64,000 nucleotides of DNA from DATLED01 sp035525495 (GTDB taxonomy: Bacteria; Actinomycetota; Acidimicrobiia; Acidimicrobiales; CADCTF01), in NCBI GenBank assembly GCA_035525495.1, contig DATLED010000024.1, positions 24,365-88,364 on the forward strand, read 5' to 3'. Positions 24,301 through 32,126 of this stretch are shown here, in pieces. Under the pieces are notes generated by a model. It was not told the origin of the DNA. It searched no databases and worked only from the letters and a program-made list of their open reading frames with translations. The first letter of the stretch is position 1. Each line of letters opens with the position of its first letter. The translations under genes and the position numbers were made by a program.

Positions 24301-24807
24301 GACCTGACCGGGAAGGGCTGTCGTCTGGAGGCGCGCGGCGACGTTCACCGTGTCGCCCATCGCCGTGTACTCACCGCCGGCGCGCAGCGCGCCGACCAGG
24401 ACCTCGCCGCTGTTGATGCCAATCCGCATGCGGACGGGCACACCGATCTCGTCGCCGTACTCGGTGAGCGTCGCCTGCATCTGGAGCGCCGCCCGCACGG
24501 CGCGTTCGGCGTCGTCCTCGTGGGCGACCGGCGCGCCGAAGAGCGCCATGATCTGGTCGCCGACGATCTTGTCGACGCGCCCACCGTGGTTGGCGATGTC
24601 GTTGACGAGGCGCTGGAACCCGGTGTCCACGAGGTTCTTCAACTGCTCCGGGTCGGCGCCCTCGGAGAAGGTCGTGAACCCGACGAGGTCGGCGAACAGG
24701 ACCGTGACGACACGGCGCTCCTCGGCTCGGGCGAGCAACGCGTGGCCGCACGAGGGACAGAAGCGGGAGCCTTCAGGAACCGAGGCCCGACACGAGGGGC
24801 ACTCCAC
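21301..24807 (-). CDS. class III adenylate/guanylate cyclase with AAA ATPase and TPR domains
   Basis: A 1168-residue signalling protein. Domain order: N-terminal zinc ribbon (CPSC...FCPSCG, residues 3-25), class III cyclase domain (about 32-210), a predicted STAND-type AAA ATPase with P-loop GDAGIGKSRL near 255, then TPR-like helical repeats to the end. Cyclase metal residues (VTVLFADLVGF, KIVGDQIMALFG) and the Asn/Arg motif GDTVNVAARL are intact, so catalysis is plausible. The GTG start lies 6 nt after a TACGCT box. Similar proteins in mycobacteria and other actinobacteria are regulators of unknown input. Confidence 0.88.
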   Translation of the reverse strand: MECPSCRASVPEGSRFCPSCGHALLARAEERRVVTVLFADLVGFTTFSEGADPEQLKNLVDTGFQRLVNDIANHGGRVDKIVGDQIMALFGAPVAHEDDAERAVRAALQMQATLTEYGDEIGVPVRMRIGINSGEVLVGALRAGGEYTAMGDTVNVAARLQTTALPGQVLVGPATHDETADVVRYDSLGAIEARGRGERVEAFVALETLAPPGHRRRRARTPLIGREQEMGILCSSVTMAFERRRPQLVMLTGDAGIGKSRLAEELTSTAASEHSAMVLEGRCVPYGEANVWWPIAAAVRQALDLRLDDTAEASIEKTRSKVAWGLKRPIDDPDVERVVEGLGYLLGIPSALAEMEPARAREHATSSFVGLLQNMAHRKPLVLALSELHWADQLVLDLVEDLPDRMRGLPFALVATSRPELAERWSPTPGRHNLVALHLDPLDREGAESLLTTLLEGPPSRELLDAVLARSGGNPFFLEELAALVHQAGSPRELPATLRALVATRVDNLPAPERRVLDHAAVIGRLGSVEALAALGGPVDGALRRNLDALVSRDLLTIDGTQWAFRSDLVREVAYETLTKGERARAHARLGAFLRQQAKERGREGEQLEALAHHFGAAAELDAELGGVDGVPTDTLEEAITWYERAITQAEHRETPAPAEQLCTRVLALLPEERADDRRRFLVRRAAALAELRRHDEARADVAAVLTQSEAAGDGWSAASAYTVRGHIEQSEGALYESAANLDEAIRRWQAVGDRAGEATARRLRGMTDLFLGRLTAAEANIAAALALFKELSDRRGEAWAQQNMAWISTSAGDVEEAKRRIGEAVRLFSEIGDRAGLGWAYGLLGWVRLAEGYLDEADDLAHRVLDDYESGGDPWAAGMMSLLCATTSLWLGRTDEAVAASTAARERFASIDDVTGELRSVATLSRALLATGMLKQARELLETASALANSGMDADGREMGHLITAGTAVQLGEAHQILGLGELLEPPGGGGTVGLPVDREVPRGLALLQLGRDEQAEAVLLDAYSRAAGPGAVHAAGAALALAHAVTGAAEDAIAVADRTDAVEQGTYLDRIGAGFGRGFGLLRLGRADEARAALEAGVAIADSTGDRLNQALTRLALSSALAAMEAVDADAVRGDAEERLAAMGLLETEWDAVFRRAAGLPPPAPF

Positions 24808-24813
24808 AGTCGA

Positions 24814-24819
24814 AGCGTA
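24814..24819 (-). promoter_or_regulatory. leaderless -10 box of the cyclase/AAA gene
   Basis: TACGCT on the minus strand, 6 nt before the GTG start at 24807. It fixes the start at the zinc-ribbon N terminus. Confidence 0.5.
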
Positions 24820-24830
24820 GGTCGGAATGC

Positions 24831-25799
24831 CTACTTCAGGACGAGGGCATTCGGCGGCGAGGCGACCCCGGCGCGCACCCGCAGCGGCGCCGAGGTGAAG
24901 AGGCCGACGTACACGCCGTCGGCCGCGCAGTCGGCGGCGAGCGCATCGAGGTCCCACAGCTCGCCGATGGGCAACCCGAGCAGCGGCAGGAGGGCGGTGT
25001 GCATGAAGATCTCGGGCGTCCGCTCGGGATCGTCGGCCGCTCGGATGTCGTCGCGCTGCTCCTTGGTCAGATGCGAGCCCGGCGGCCAGATCTCGAGCGC
25101 GGGGTTGTCGGAACCGACCGCCGCGAGGTGGTGGTCCCAGAGCCACCGCAACATGTCCGTGCCCGGACGCAGACCAGGCGCCTTCAGCTGCTGCGGCAGC
25201 GATTGACGGGCGTCCTCGTCGAGGTTGCGGTACCACGTCGTCCACCCCGTCCGGAGGAGGAGGATGTCGCCGATCTCCGTCGTCGTTCCCTGGGCGGCGA
25301 GGGTGGCATCGAGGTCTTCCGGCGTGATGGGCTCGGCGGTCGACGCGTCGATGTCGCGGTGACGGGCCACGTCGACGAGGACAGCCCGTCCGGCGAGGCC
25401 CCGCGTCGCCCAGTGGTCGATGCCGTGGTGAGCGTCGTCGATGCCGTTGTAGTGCTTGTGGAGCGGATGCTGGACGTGGCGGAACCCGTCCCACTGGCTC
25501 GAGCTCTGCGTGTTGAAGGTGAGGACATCGTCATGGCCCCCTTCCCCGAGGACGTCGTGCTGCGGCGCCTGTCGCCCGAACAGCGGCGGGTCGGGGAGCT
25601 CGTACTCGAGGTTCAGTGCGAAGACCGCCCCCTTCCCCACGAGCTTCGCCGCCGCCGCCGCCCGCGCCGGCGTCAAGAGGTTCAAGCAACCGAAGCGGTC
25701 GTCGTCGCCCCACACTCCCCACGAGGACCCGGCGGGTGCGCCCTCCTTGATCGGAAGGTCGTCGTAGCTGGGGAGGGCGCCGTCACTCGAGGAGACCAT
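24831..25799 (-). CDS. cyclase family protein (kynurenine formamidase fold)
   Basis: A 322-residue putative metal-dependent hydrolase of the PF04199 'cyclase' family. It has GSSWGVWGDDDRFGCLNLLT near the start and QSSSQWDGFRHVQHP at the metal site. In this subfamily the usual HxGTHxD motif is altered, with Gln and Ser where His is common. Members include kynurenine formamidase and hydrolases of cyclic amides or lactones. ATG 25799 follows a TAGCTT box by 8 nt. The substrate is unknown. Confidence 0.82.
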   Translation of the reverse strand: MVSSSDGALPSYDDLPIKEGAPAGSSWGVWGDDDRFGCLNLLTPARAAAAAKLVGKGAVFALNLEYELPDPPLFGRQAPQHDVLGEGGHDDVLTFNTQSSSQWDGFRHVQHPLHKHYNGIDDAHHGIDHWATRGLAGRAVLVDVARHRDIDASTAEPITPEDLDATLAAQGTTTEIGDILLLRTGWTTWYRNLDEDARQSLPQQLKAPGLRPGTDMLRWLWDHHLAAVGSDNPALEIWPPGSHLTKEQRDDIRAADDPERTPEIFMHTALLPLLGLPIGELWDLDALAADCAADGVYVGLFTSAPLRVRAGVASPPNALVLK

Positions 25800-25807
25800 G
25801 CGAGCGG

Positions 25808-25817
25808 AAGCTAGCTT
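25808..25817. promoter_or_regulatory. palindromic divergent -10, cyclase-family and SCO6745-like genes
   Basis: AAGCTAGCTT is a perfect 10-bp palindrome that gives TAGCTT on both strands. It lies 8 nt before the minus ATG (25799) and 7 nt before the plus ATG (25825). Confidence 0.62.
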
Positions 25818-25824
25818 CGCCGAC

Positions 25825-26664
25825 ATGGAAGATGCTGCCCGCAAGACGTGGCGCACCCTCGAGCCGCTCCACGGACTCATCTACTTCGCACCCGAGGCGG
25901 GCGAGGCCTATGAGGCGCTCGGCCTGCCGCCGGCGATGGGCGGGTACTTCGCGTCCCGCGCCGCCGCGATGGGACCCGTGCCAGCGGACGTCGTGATCGC
26001 CGCGTTCTTCAACTTCTTTCCGGACTTCGTCCGCGAGACGATCCCGTCGGCGTGGTCGATCGCGTCCCCGGCGCAGATCCTCGAGGCGCGGTTCGCGGCG
26101 GCCGGGAGCGCGTTGCGGGCCCGTCTTGGCGGTCTGGCGGAAGGGCCGGAGCTCGAGGAGGCGGCCGAGCTCGCGCGGCGGGCCGGCGAAGCGGCGACCG
26201 CCTTTCCGGAGGGACGGCCACTGTTCGCGGCGCACGCGTCGCTGCCGTGGCCGGATGATCCGTTGCTCGTCCTGTGGCATGCCCAGACGTTGCTGCGCGA
26301 GTTTCGCGGAGACGGCCACATCGCGGCGATGACCGTCGAAGGAGTGAACGGGCTGGAGGCGCTGATCCTCCACGGCGCGACCGGCGAGGTCCCGCCGACG
26401 ACACTGCGGACGTCGAGGCGATGGCCGTCCGACGCGTGGGCAGCCGGCGAGGAACGCTTGCGGTCGCGTGGTTGGCTCGATCCCGAGGGGCGACTGACCG
26501 ACGGCGGACGGACGCACCGTCAGTGGGTCGAGGACCGAACGGACGCGCTCGCCGTGCCGGCGTACGAGGTGCTCGGCGTCGAAGGGTGCCAACGGTTGCG
26601 GATGCTGTGCCGGCCGATGTCGCAGGCGATCGTCGAGGCGGGTGGGTTCGGCTTCCGCCCGTGA
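25825..26664 (+). CDS. SCO6745/SalK-like protein
   Basis: A 279-residue protein of an actinobacterial family that opens with the conserved ARKTWRTLEPLHGLIYFAPEAG and has a C-terminal winged-helix-like region (WLDPEGRLTDGGRTHRQWVED). Members are annotated as SalK or SCO6745 and have no firmly known role. An ATG at 25798 would overlap the divergent gene start; the ATG at 25825 has a TAGCTT box 7 nt upstream and begins at the conserved region. The stop overlaps the next start (GTGA). Confidence 0.8.
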   Translation: MEDAARKTWRTLEPLHGLIYFAPEAGEAYEALGLPPAMGGYFASRAAAMGPVPADVVIAAFFNFFPDFVRETIPSAWSIASPAQILEARFAAAGSALRARLGGLAEGPELEEAAELARRAGEAATAFPEGRPLFAAHASLPWPDDPLLVLWHAQTLLREFRGDGHIAAMTVEGVNGLEALILHGATGEVPPTTLRTSRRWPSDAWAAGEERLRSRGWLDPEGRLTDGGRTHRQWVEDRTDALAVPAYEVLGVEGCQRLRMLCRPMSQAIVEAGGFGFRP

Positions 26665-27368
26665 GGCTCGTGCTGTGGGACATCGACGGGACCCTCGTCC
26701 GCATCGGCGATCTCGGGCGCGATCCGTTCGAGTCGGCGATCGCCGCCGTCCTCGCGCGGGACCTCGATTCCGGCTTCCACGAGCGGGTGCAGATGTCGGG
26801 CAAGACGGACCCGCAGATCGCGCGCGAGTTGCTCCTGGCCGCGGAGGTCGCCGAAGGCGAAGTCGATCGTCACCTGCCCGAGGTGTTGCGCGGCGTGGAG
26901 GCGGGGTTGTTGGCATTGGAGCACCGGATGCAAGGGGAGGGGCGGGCCATGCCGGGCGCGGCGGCCGTGCTCGAGCGGCTCGCAGGCTCCGACAGCGTCC
27001 TCCAGTCGGTGCTGACCGGGAACCTCGCCGCCAACGCGTTGGTGAAGCTGCGGGCATTCGGTCTCGACCGCTTCGTCGACCTGGACGTCGGGGCGTACGG
27101 AAGCGACCATCACGATCGGGACGAGCTCGTCCCGATCGCGTTGGCCAAGGCCTCGGGGTCTCGTCCGGATGAGACCTTCGGGGCGGACGACACGTGGATC
27201 GTCGGCGACACGCCTCGCGACCTCGCGTGCGCTCGGGCAGGAGGTGCGCGATGTGCGCTCGTCGCCACCGGACGCTTCAGCGTCGACGACCTCCGGGCGC
27301 TCGGCGCGGACGCCGTCCTCTCGGACCTGTCCGACACCGACGGCGTGGTGGCGTTGCTGACCGGTTGA
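26661..27368 (+). CDS. HAD-family hydrolase
   Basis: A 235-residue haloacid-dehalogenase-like phosphatase. Motif I is LWDIDGTLV (nucleophile Asp), motif II is in LQSVLTGNL, and motif IV is IVGDTPRDL. The helical cap is of the subclass I (phosphoglycolate phosphatase-like) type. The substrate is unknown. GTG start overlaps the stop of the SCO6745-like gene, so the two are coupled. Confidence 0.85.
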   Translation: MRLVLWDIDGTLVRIGDLGRDPFESAIAAVLARDLDSGFHERVQMSGKTDPQIARELLLAAEVAEGEVDRHLPEVLRGVEAGLLALEHRMQGEGRAMPGAAAVLERLAGSDSVLQSVLTGNLAANALVKLRAFGLDRFVDLDVGAYGSDHHDRDELVPIALAKASGSRPDETFGADDTWIVGDTPRDLACARAGGARCALVATGRFSVDDLRALGADAVLSDLSDTDGVVALLTG

Positions 27369-27425
27369 CCGCCGACGCCGCGAAGTCGACGGCGGCGACG
27401 AGCTCGAACGTGACGAGGTGCGTGA

Positions 27426-28316
27426 TCACGGCGTCTCTTCGCCTTCGGCGAGCCAGTCGTCGATCAGCCGACGGGAGATCGACAGCGCCGGTGGGAGCCC
27501 GATGGCGCCGTTCGCGAGCTCCTCCCGCGTGTACCAGCAGGCGTCGGCGATCTCCTCGGGGTCGCAGTCGAGCTCGTCCGAAGCTCCGGCGGCCGTGAAG
27601 CCGAGCATCACCGATGCCGGGAACGGCCAGGGCTGCGACGAGTGGTAGGCAACGCCTCCGGGCGCCACATCGACGCCGACCTCCTCCTTGACTTCGCGCG
27701 CCACCGCGTCCTCCAGCGACTCGCCGGGCTCCACGAACCCCGCGAGCACGGACGCGAACCCTCGCGGCCACATCGGGTTGCGCGCCAGCAGCGCGCGGTC
27801 CTCGTGGGTGACGAGGACGATGATCGCCGGGTCCGTCCGTGGGTAGTGCTCCCGACCGCATGAGTCGCACCGGCGACGGTGGCCCGCCCAGTCGACGGCC
27901 GTCTCGGCCCCGCACTTCCCGCAGAAGCGATGGGTGTCGTGCCAGATGGCGAGTCCCGTCGCCATCGCCAGCAGGTTGCCCTCGAGCGGGGGCAGCATCG
28001 TCGCCACCTCCCGCAGGCCGGCGAGGCGGGCGTCGGGCCCGAGGTCGTTCGCCGCAGGATCGATGTCCACCGCGACGTAGGTGACGCCGTCACAGGCCCC
28101 GAGCAACCACGCGTCGTCCAGTTCGTCGACATCCGGGTGGATGAGCTGCGGGGGATGGTCGGTGGAGACGCAGACCTTGCCGCCGCAGATCGGGACGGCC
28201 CGCACGTCGGTCGAGGCGAAGTGCTCGGCCAATCGGTCCGGGTGCTTTCGGATGAGCCCGAGCCGGTCGAGCCCGGCGGTGGAGAGCGGGTTGGGCGGGC
28301 GGATGGCGGCGCTCAT
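27426..28316 (-). CDS. nudC: NADH pyrophosphatase NudC
   Basis: A 296-residue Nudix hydrolase that cleaves NAD(H) to NMN(H) and AMP and can remove NAD caps from RNA. It has the four-Cys zinc ribbon (CGKCG...CDSCG), the Nudix box GFVEPGESLEDAVAREVKEE and the NudC-specific SQPWPFPASVML motif after it. ATG 28316 follows a TACGGT box by 8 nt and shares that promoter with the divergent peptidase. Confidence 0.93.
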   Translation of the reverse strand: MSAAIRPPNPLSTAGLDRLGLIRKHPDRLAEHFASTDVRAVPICGGKVCVSTDHPPQLIHPDVDELDDAWLLGACDGVTYVAVDIDPAANDLGPDARLAGLREVATMLPPLEGNLLAMATGLAIWHDTHRFCGKCGAETAVDWAGHRRRCDSCGREHYPRTDPAIIVLVTHEDRALLARNPMWPRGFASVLAGFVEPGESLEDAVAREVKEEVGVDVAPGGVAYHSSQPWPFPASVMLGFTAAGASDELDCDPEEIADACWYTREELANGAIGLPPALSISRRLIDDWLAEGEETP

Positions 28317-28324
28317 GAGGCGAC

Positions 28325-28334
28325 ACCGTAGGCT
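28325..28334. promoter_or_regulatory. overlapping divergent -10 boxes, nudC and S9 peptidase
   Basis: ACCGTAGGCT gives TACGGT on the minus strand and TAGGCT on the plus strand, sharing the TA at 28329-28330. Each box ends 8 nt before its start codon (28316 minus, 28343 plus). Confidence 0.6.
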
Positions 28335-28342
28335 CCGCAGCG

Positions 28343-30316
28343 ATGACGACAACTGCCCCGTTCGGCTCCTGGCGCTCCCCGATCACCGCCGACCTGCTCG
28401 TGGAGAACGTCGTCCGCCTGGCCTCGGTGACGGTCGCCGGCGACGACGTCTTCTGGGTCGAAGGTCGACCTTCGGAGGGTGGTCGCCAGCAGCTCGTCCG
28501 CCGCCGCTCCGACGGGTCCGTGGTCGACGTGCTGCCCGACGGGTTCGGCGTGCGGACGCTCGTCCACGAGTACGGCGGGCGCGCCTGTGCGGTCGGTCCG
28601 GACGGTGCCGTGTACTTCTCCAACTTCACCGACCAGCGGCTGTACCGGTTGGCCGAGGGCGGTGAGCCGGAAGCGTTGACGGAGGAGCCATCGCCGCCGT
28701 TGTCGGTCCGCTTCGCCGATCCCGTCGTGTCGCCGGATGGCGCGTGGATCGTGTGCGTGCGCGAGCGCCACCTCGGTTCGTCCGCCGTCGACGTGATCAA
28801 CGACGTCGTGAGCCTGCCGTCGGCGACCGCCGGCGCCCCGCCGGTCGTGCTCGCCGAGGGCCACGACTTCTACGCGGCGCCCAGGTTGTCGCCCGACGGG
28901 GCATCCCTTTGCTGGCTCTCGTGGGACCACCCGAACATGCCGTGGGACGGGACCGTCCTGTCGGTGGCCCCCTTCGCCGATGGTCGCCTCGCGGGCGCGG
29001 CCGAGGAAGTCGCCGGCGGACCGTCGGAGTCGGTGAGCCAACCGCAGTGGTCGCCCGAGGGGAACCTGTTCTTCGCTTCGGACCGGACGGGGTGGTGGAA
29101 CCTCTATGACCGCAGCGGTCGCCCGCTGTGCCCGATCGACGCCGAGTTCTCGGGCCCCGATTGGGTGTTCGGCCAGAGCTCGTTCGGCTTCCGCGGAGAC
29201 GGCTCGATCGTGACGGTCGTGAGCGAAAGGAACCTCGATCGCCTCGCCGGCCTGCCGGCGGGCGGCGGGACGTTGGCGCCGATCGAATCGGAGCTCACCG
29301 GGTTCTCGTCGCTGACCGTCGTCGGCGACGACGTCGTGTGCATCGCCGGATCGCCGACGCAGTCGACGGCCGTCGTCCGCATCCCCTCGGACGGACGTCG
29401 CCATGAGGTCCTGCGCCAGAGCCGCAGGACGACGGTCGACCCCGGGTACGTGTCCGTCCCGGAGGCGATCGAGTTCCCGACCGAGGGCGGGTCGACGGCG
29501 CACGCGTTCTTCTATGCGCCGCGCAACAGCGACTTCGAAGGTCCCTCCGACGAACGTCCGCCGCTGATCGTCATGAGCCATGGCGGGCCGACCGGTGCCA
29601 CCGACTCGCTCCTCGACATCGGCCTGCAGTACTGGACGAGCCGCGGCTTTGCGGTCGTCGACGTCAACTACGGCGGATCGACCGGTTACGGGCGCGCCTA
29701 CCGCGACCGCCTGCGGGGGTCCTGGGGCATCGTCGACGTCGACGACTGCGTTCACGCGGCGACGTGGCTCGCCTCGGAAGGTCGCGTCGACGGCTCGCGC
29801 ATGGTCATCCGCGGCGGGTCGGCGGGCGGGTACACGACGCTGGCGGCGCTCACGTTCCGCGACACGTTCGCCGCCGGGGCGTCGCACTTCGGCGTCGCCG
29901 ATGCCGAGGCGTTGGCGCGGGACACGCACAAGTTCGAGAGCCGTTACCTCGACGGGCTCATCGGTCCGTATCCGGCGTCCCGGGACCTCTACATCGAGCG
30001 GTCGCCGATCCACCACACCGACCGCCTCGACCGTCCGATGATCCTGTTCCAGGGCCTCGAAGACAAGGTGGTTCCGCCGGAGCAGGCGGAGATGATGGCG
30101 GAGGCGTTGCGCGACAAGGGCATTCCCTTCGCCTACGTCTCCTTCGCCGGAGAACAACACGGGTTCCGTGCCGCAGAGACCATCAAACGGGTGGCCGAGG
30201 CGGAGCTGTGGTTCTACGGGCGGGTGCTCGGGTTCGGTCCGGGTGACGAGATCGAGCCGGTGCAGCTCGAGAACGAGGAAGCGTTGGGCGCGCGCAGAGC
30301 GGGGGGATCACGGTGA
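28343..30316 (+). CDS. S9 family (prolyl oligopeptidase-type) peptidase
   Basis: A 657-residue serine peptidase with an N-terminal beta-propeller (residues 20-390) and a C-terminal alpha/beta hydrolase. The nucleophile Ser is in GGSAGGYTT near residue 493, Asp in QGLEDKVVPP near 573 and His in GEQHGFR near 606. The oxyanion region is SHGGPTGATD. There is no signal peptide, so it acts on cytoplasmic peptides, as acylaminoacyl- or dipeptidyl-peptidases do. Its stop overlaps the next gene start. Confidence 0.92.
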   Translation: MTTTAPFGSWRSPITADLLVENVVRLASVTVAGDDVFWVEGRPSEGGRQQLVRRRSDGSVVDVLPDGFGVRTLVHEYGGRACAVGPDGAVYFSNFTDQRLYRLAEGGEPEALTEEPSPPLSVRFADPVVSPDGAWIVCVRERHLGSSAVDVINDVVSLPSATAGAPPVVLAEGHDFYAAPRLSPDGASLCWLSWDHPNMPWDGTVLSVAPFADGRLAGAAEEVAGGPSESVSQPQWSPEGNLFFASDRTGWWNLYDRSGRPLCPIDAEFSGPDWVFGQSSFGFRGDGSIVTVVSERNLDRLAGLPAGGGTLAPIESELTGFSSLTVVGDDVVCIAGSPTQSTAVVRIPSDGRRHEVLRQSRRTTVDPGYVSVPEAIEFPTEGGSTAHAFFYAPRNSDFEGPSDERPPLIVMSHGGPTGATDSLLDIGLQYWTSRGFAVVDVNYGGSTGYGRAYRDRLRGSWGIVDVDDCVHAATWLASEGRVDGSRMVIRGGSAGGYTTLAALTFRDTFAAGASHFGVADAEALARDTHKFESRYLDGLIGPYPASRDLYIERSPIHHTDRLDRPMILFQGLEDKVVPPEQAEMMAEALRDKGIPFAYVSFAGEQHGFRAAETIKRVAEAELWFYGRVLGFGPGDEIEPVQLENEEALGARRAGGSR

Positions 30317-31146
30317 AGTTCGGGTTGGGGATCTTCCCGACGGAGACGTCGATCTCGCCGGTCGAGCTGGCGGTGGCGGCGGAGGAGGCGGGATTCGAGT
30401 CGTTCTGGGTGCCGGAGCACACGCACATCCCACTGTCGGAGTTCCACTTCCCGGGCGGTGGCGCTCCCGTCGGCGAGATGTACAAGCGGTCGCTCGATCC
30501 TTTCGTGACGCTCGGCGCGTGCGCAGCGGCGACGTCGCGGATCTCGTTGGGGACCGGCATCTGCTTGGTGATCGAGCGCGACCCCATCGTGACGGCGAAG
30601 GAGGTCGCGACCGTCGACGTGTTGAGCGGTGGTCGCTTCCTGTTCGGGATCGGCGGCGGGTGGAACCGCGACGAGATGGCGAACCACGGGACGGATCCGT
30701 CGACGCGGTTCGCGCTGCTGGCGGAGCGGGTCGAGGTGATGAAGACGATCTGGCGGGAGGACGAGCCGTCGTTTGCCGGGAGGTTCCACTCGTTCGACCC
30801 GATCTGGTGCTGGCCGAAGCCAGTGCAGTCGCCGCACCCCCCGATCCTGTTGGGCGGCAACGGTTCGGGAGTGCTGCGTCGGGTCGTGGCCTATGCCGAC
30901 GGGTGGTTGCCGAACGCCTTCTCGCCGACGGCCTTGGCGCCGAAGATCGCGGAGCTGCGGTCGATGGCGTCTGATGCGGGTCGGGGCCCGATCCCGGTCT
31001 CCGTGTTCGGGTCGAAGCCCGATGCCGCGATGGTGGCCCGCTTCGAGGAGGCGGGGGCGGATCGGGTGACGTTCTGGGTGCCGAGCGAGGGGCGGGACGT
31101 CGTGTTGCCGTTGGTCGAGCGATACGCCGGGTTGCTCATCGGCTGA
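30313..31146 (+). CDS. LLM-class F420-dependent oxidoreductase
   Basis: A 277-residue TIM-barrel oxidoreductase of the luciferase-like superfamily. KFGLGIFPTE, GFESFWVPEHTHIP and LFGIGGGWNRDEMANHG are family features; the last loop binds the cofactor phosphate. Actinobacterial members mostly use coenzyme F420, though FMN is possible. Substrate unknown. GTG start overlaps the peptidase stop; its 3' end overlaps the convergent yaaA by 11 bp. Confidence 0.88.
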   Translation: MKFGLGIFPTETSISPVELAVAAEEAGFESFWVPEHTHIPLSEFHFPGGGAPVGEMYKRSLDPFVTLGACAAATSRISLGTGICLVIERDPIVTAKEVATVDVLSGGRFLFGIGGGWNRDEMANHGTDPSTRFALLAERVEVMKTIWREDEPSFAGRFHSFDPIWCWPKPVQSPHPPILLGGNGSGVLRRVVAYADGWLPNAFSPTALAPKIAELRSMASDAGRGPIPVSVFGSKPDAAMVARFEEAGADRVTFWVPSEGRDVVLPLVERYAGLLIG

Positions 31147-31855
31147 CGACGATCACTCGGTCGGTGCTGCTCGTCGGAGTGGCGCTCTGCCACCCGTTCC
31201 ACGCGAAGGGTTCGTCGTCGAGGCCGTGGGTGAGGAGGTGGCGGGCGAGGGCGCCCTTGACGGCCTTGGCGTCGTGCCCGGTGATGCCGGCGAACGTCGT
31301 GCGGACGACGTGGCGTCGCTTGGCCACGTCCTCGAGGTCGATCGCGGCGGCGTGTTCCTGTGGAAGGAGCTCGACGACGGTGTCTCGCGGGCGGACGTGA
31401 TGCTTGATGGTGTTCGTGAGGTGGGCGCGCCAGAACCGGTCGAGTCTCCCGATGCCATCGAGCGGGACGTCGAACTTGAGACGGTGATCGGGAACGGGAT
31501 CCTCCGCGGTCACCAGCCCGAGCAGTGCGGAGGGGACGAGGATGCGCCTGCGTAGGTGGGCGTCGAGGGTCGCGGGTCGAAGGTGCTCCCAGACGACGCC
31601 CGTGTAGCGGAGGTGCGCGGGGAGCGCCTTTGCCCGGTGTTCGGCGACGGCGCGGTTGGCGTTCGTGACGCGGTCGAGGAGCGGCCCCGGTCGGGCACCG
31701 AGCTTCGTCGGCGCGAGCGTCGTCGCGCCGAGCGCTTCCACGACCTCGTCCCGAGCAGCGCCGAGCCGTCTCCCGAACGTGCCGCTCGTCTCCCGCCACC
31801 TGCCGTTGCCGCCCTCCGCCTTCCCCTCCGACGGTGGCAGCAGCACGTAGAGCAC
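31136..31855 (-). CDS. yaaA: YaaA-family peroxide-stress protein
   Basis: A 239-residue protein of the YaaA (DUF328) family. It opens with VLYVLLPPSEGKAEGG and has the conserved YTGVVWEHLRP and LLPQEHAAAI stretches. E. coli YaaA lowers free iron and DNA damage during peroxide stress and binds DNA. GTG 31855 is supported by a TAGATT box 7 nt upstream, next to a LexA-type box, so it may be DNA-damage-inducible. Confidence 0.85.
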   Translation of the reverse strand: MLYVLLPPSEGKAEGGNGRWRETSGTFGRRLGAARDEVVEALGATTLAPTKLGARPGPLLDRVTNANRAVAEHRAKALPAHLRYTGVVWEHLRPATLDAHLRRRILVPSALLGLVTAEDPVPDHRLKFDVPLDGIGRLDRFWRAHLTNTIKHHVRPRDTVVELLPQEHAAAIDLEDVAKRRHVVRTTFAGITGHDAKAVKGALARHLLTHGLDDEPFAWNGWQSATPTSSTDRVIVVSR

Positions 31856-31872
31856 GCCCGAAAATCTAGGTG

Positions 31873-31886
31873 CGAACACGTGTTCG
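31873..31886. promoter_or_regulatory. LexA (SOS) box
   Basis: CGAACACGTGTTCG is a perfect 14-bp palindrome matching the actinobacterial/Gram-positive SOS consensus CGAAC-N4-GTTCG. On the minus side TAGATT (31868-31863) leads to yaaA; on the plus side TATCGT (31898-31903) or GAGTAT could serve the remnant that follows. The box sits in the spacer or -35 zone of both, as expected for repression by LexA. Confidence 0.7.
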
Positions 31887-31901
31887 AGTGGTGCGAGTAT
31901 C

Positions 31902-32126
31902 GTGGACATCGGGCTGTGCACGCCGACCTCGCAGGTTCGCCTGCCTTCGACCGGCCACTCCTCTCGGAGGCGCCTCGTGGACGACCCGCTCCCGCTCGAC
32001 GGCCTCGTGCCGTCGAAGCGCTGCTCGATGTGCAAGCAGTGGCTCCCAACAGCTTTCGCTATCGGAACAGGCGCTCGCCGTAATTCGTGGGGGCGGTGGG
32101 ACTCGAACCCACAACCCGCAAATTAA
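31902..32126 (+). pseudogene. remnant of an SOS-linked gene with a CxxC motif, running into tRNA-Lys
   Basis: A short frame downstream of the LexA box contains KRCSMCKQWLPTAFA, which resembles the zinc-finger start of small HNH-type or CxxC proteins found in actinobacterial genomes. It lacks the second Cys pair and any His/Asn nuclease motif, because the frame continues straight into the antisense of the tRNA gene. GTG codons at 31902 and 31977 could start it. It is most likely the 5' end of a gene truncated at the tRNA. Confidence 0.35.

Noticed and set aside
24808..25494. Upstream extension of the cyclase/AAA protein
   Set aside because: It lies antisense-frame over the kynurenine-formamidase-like gene and is low complexity. 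The zinc ribbon and a TACGCT box fix the start at 24807.
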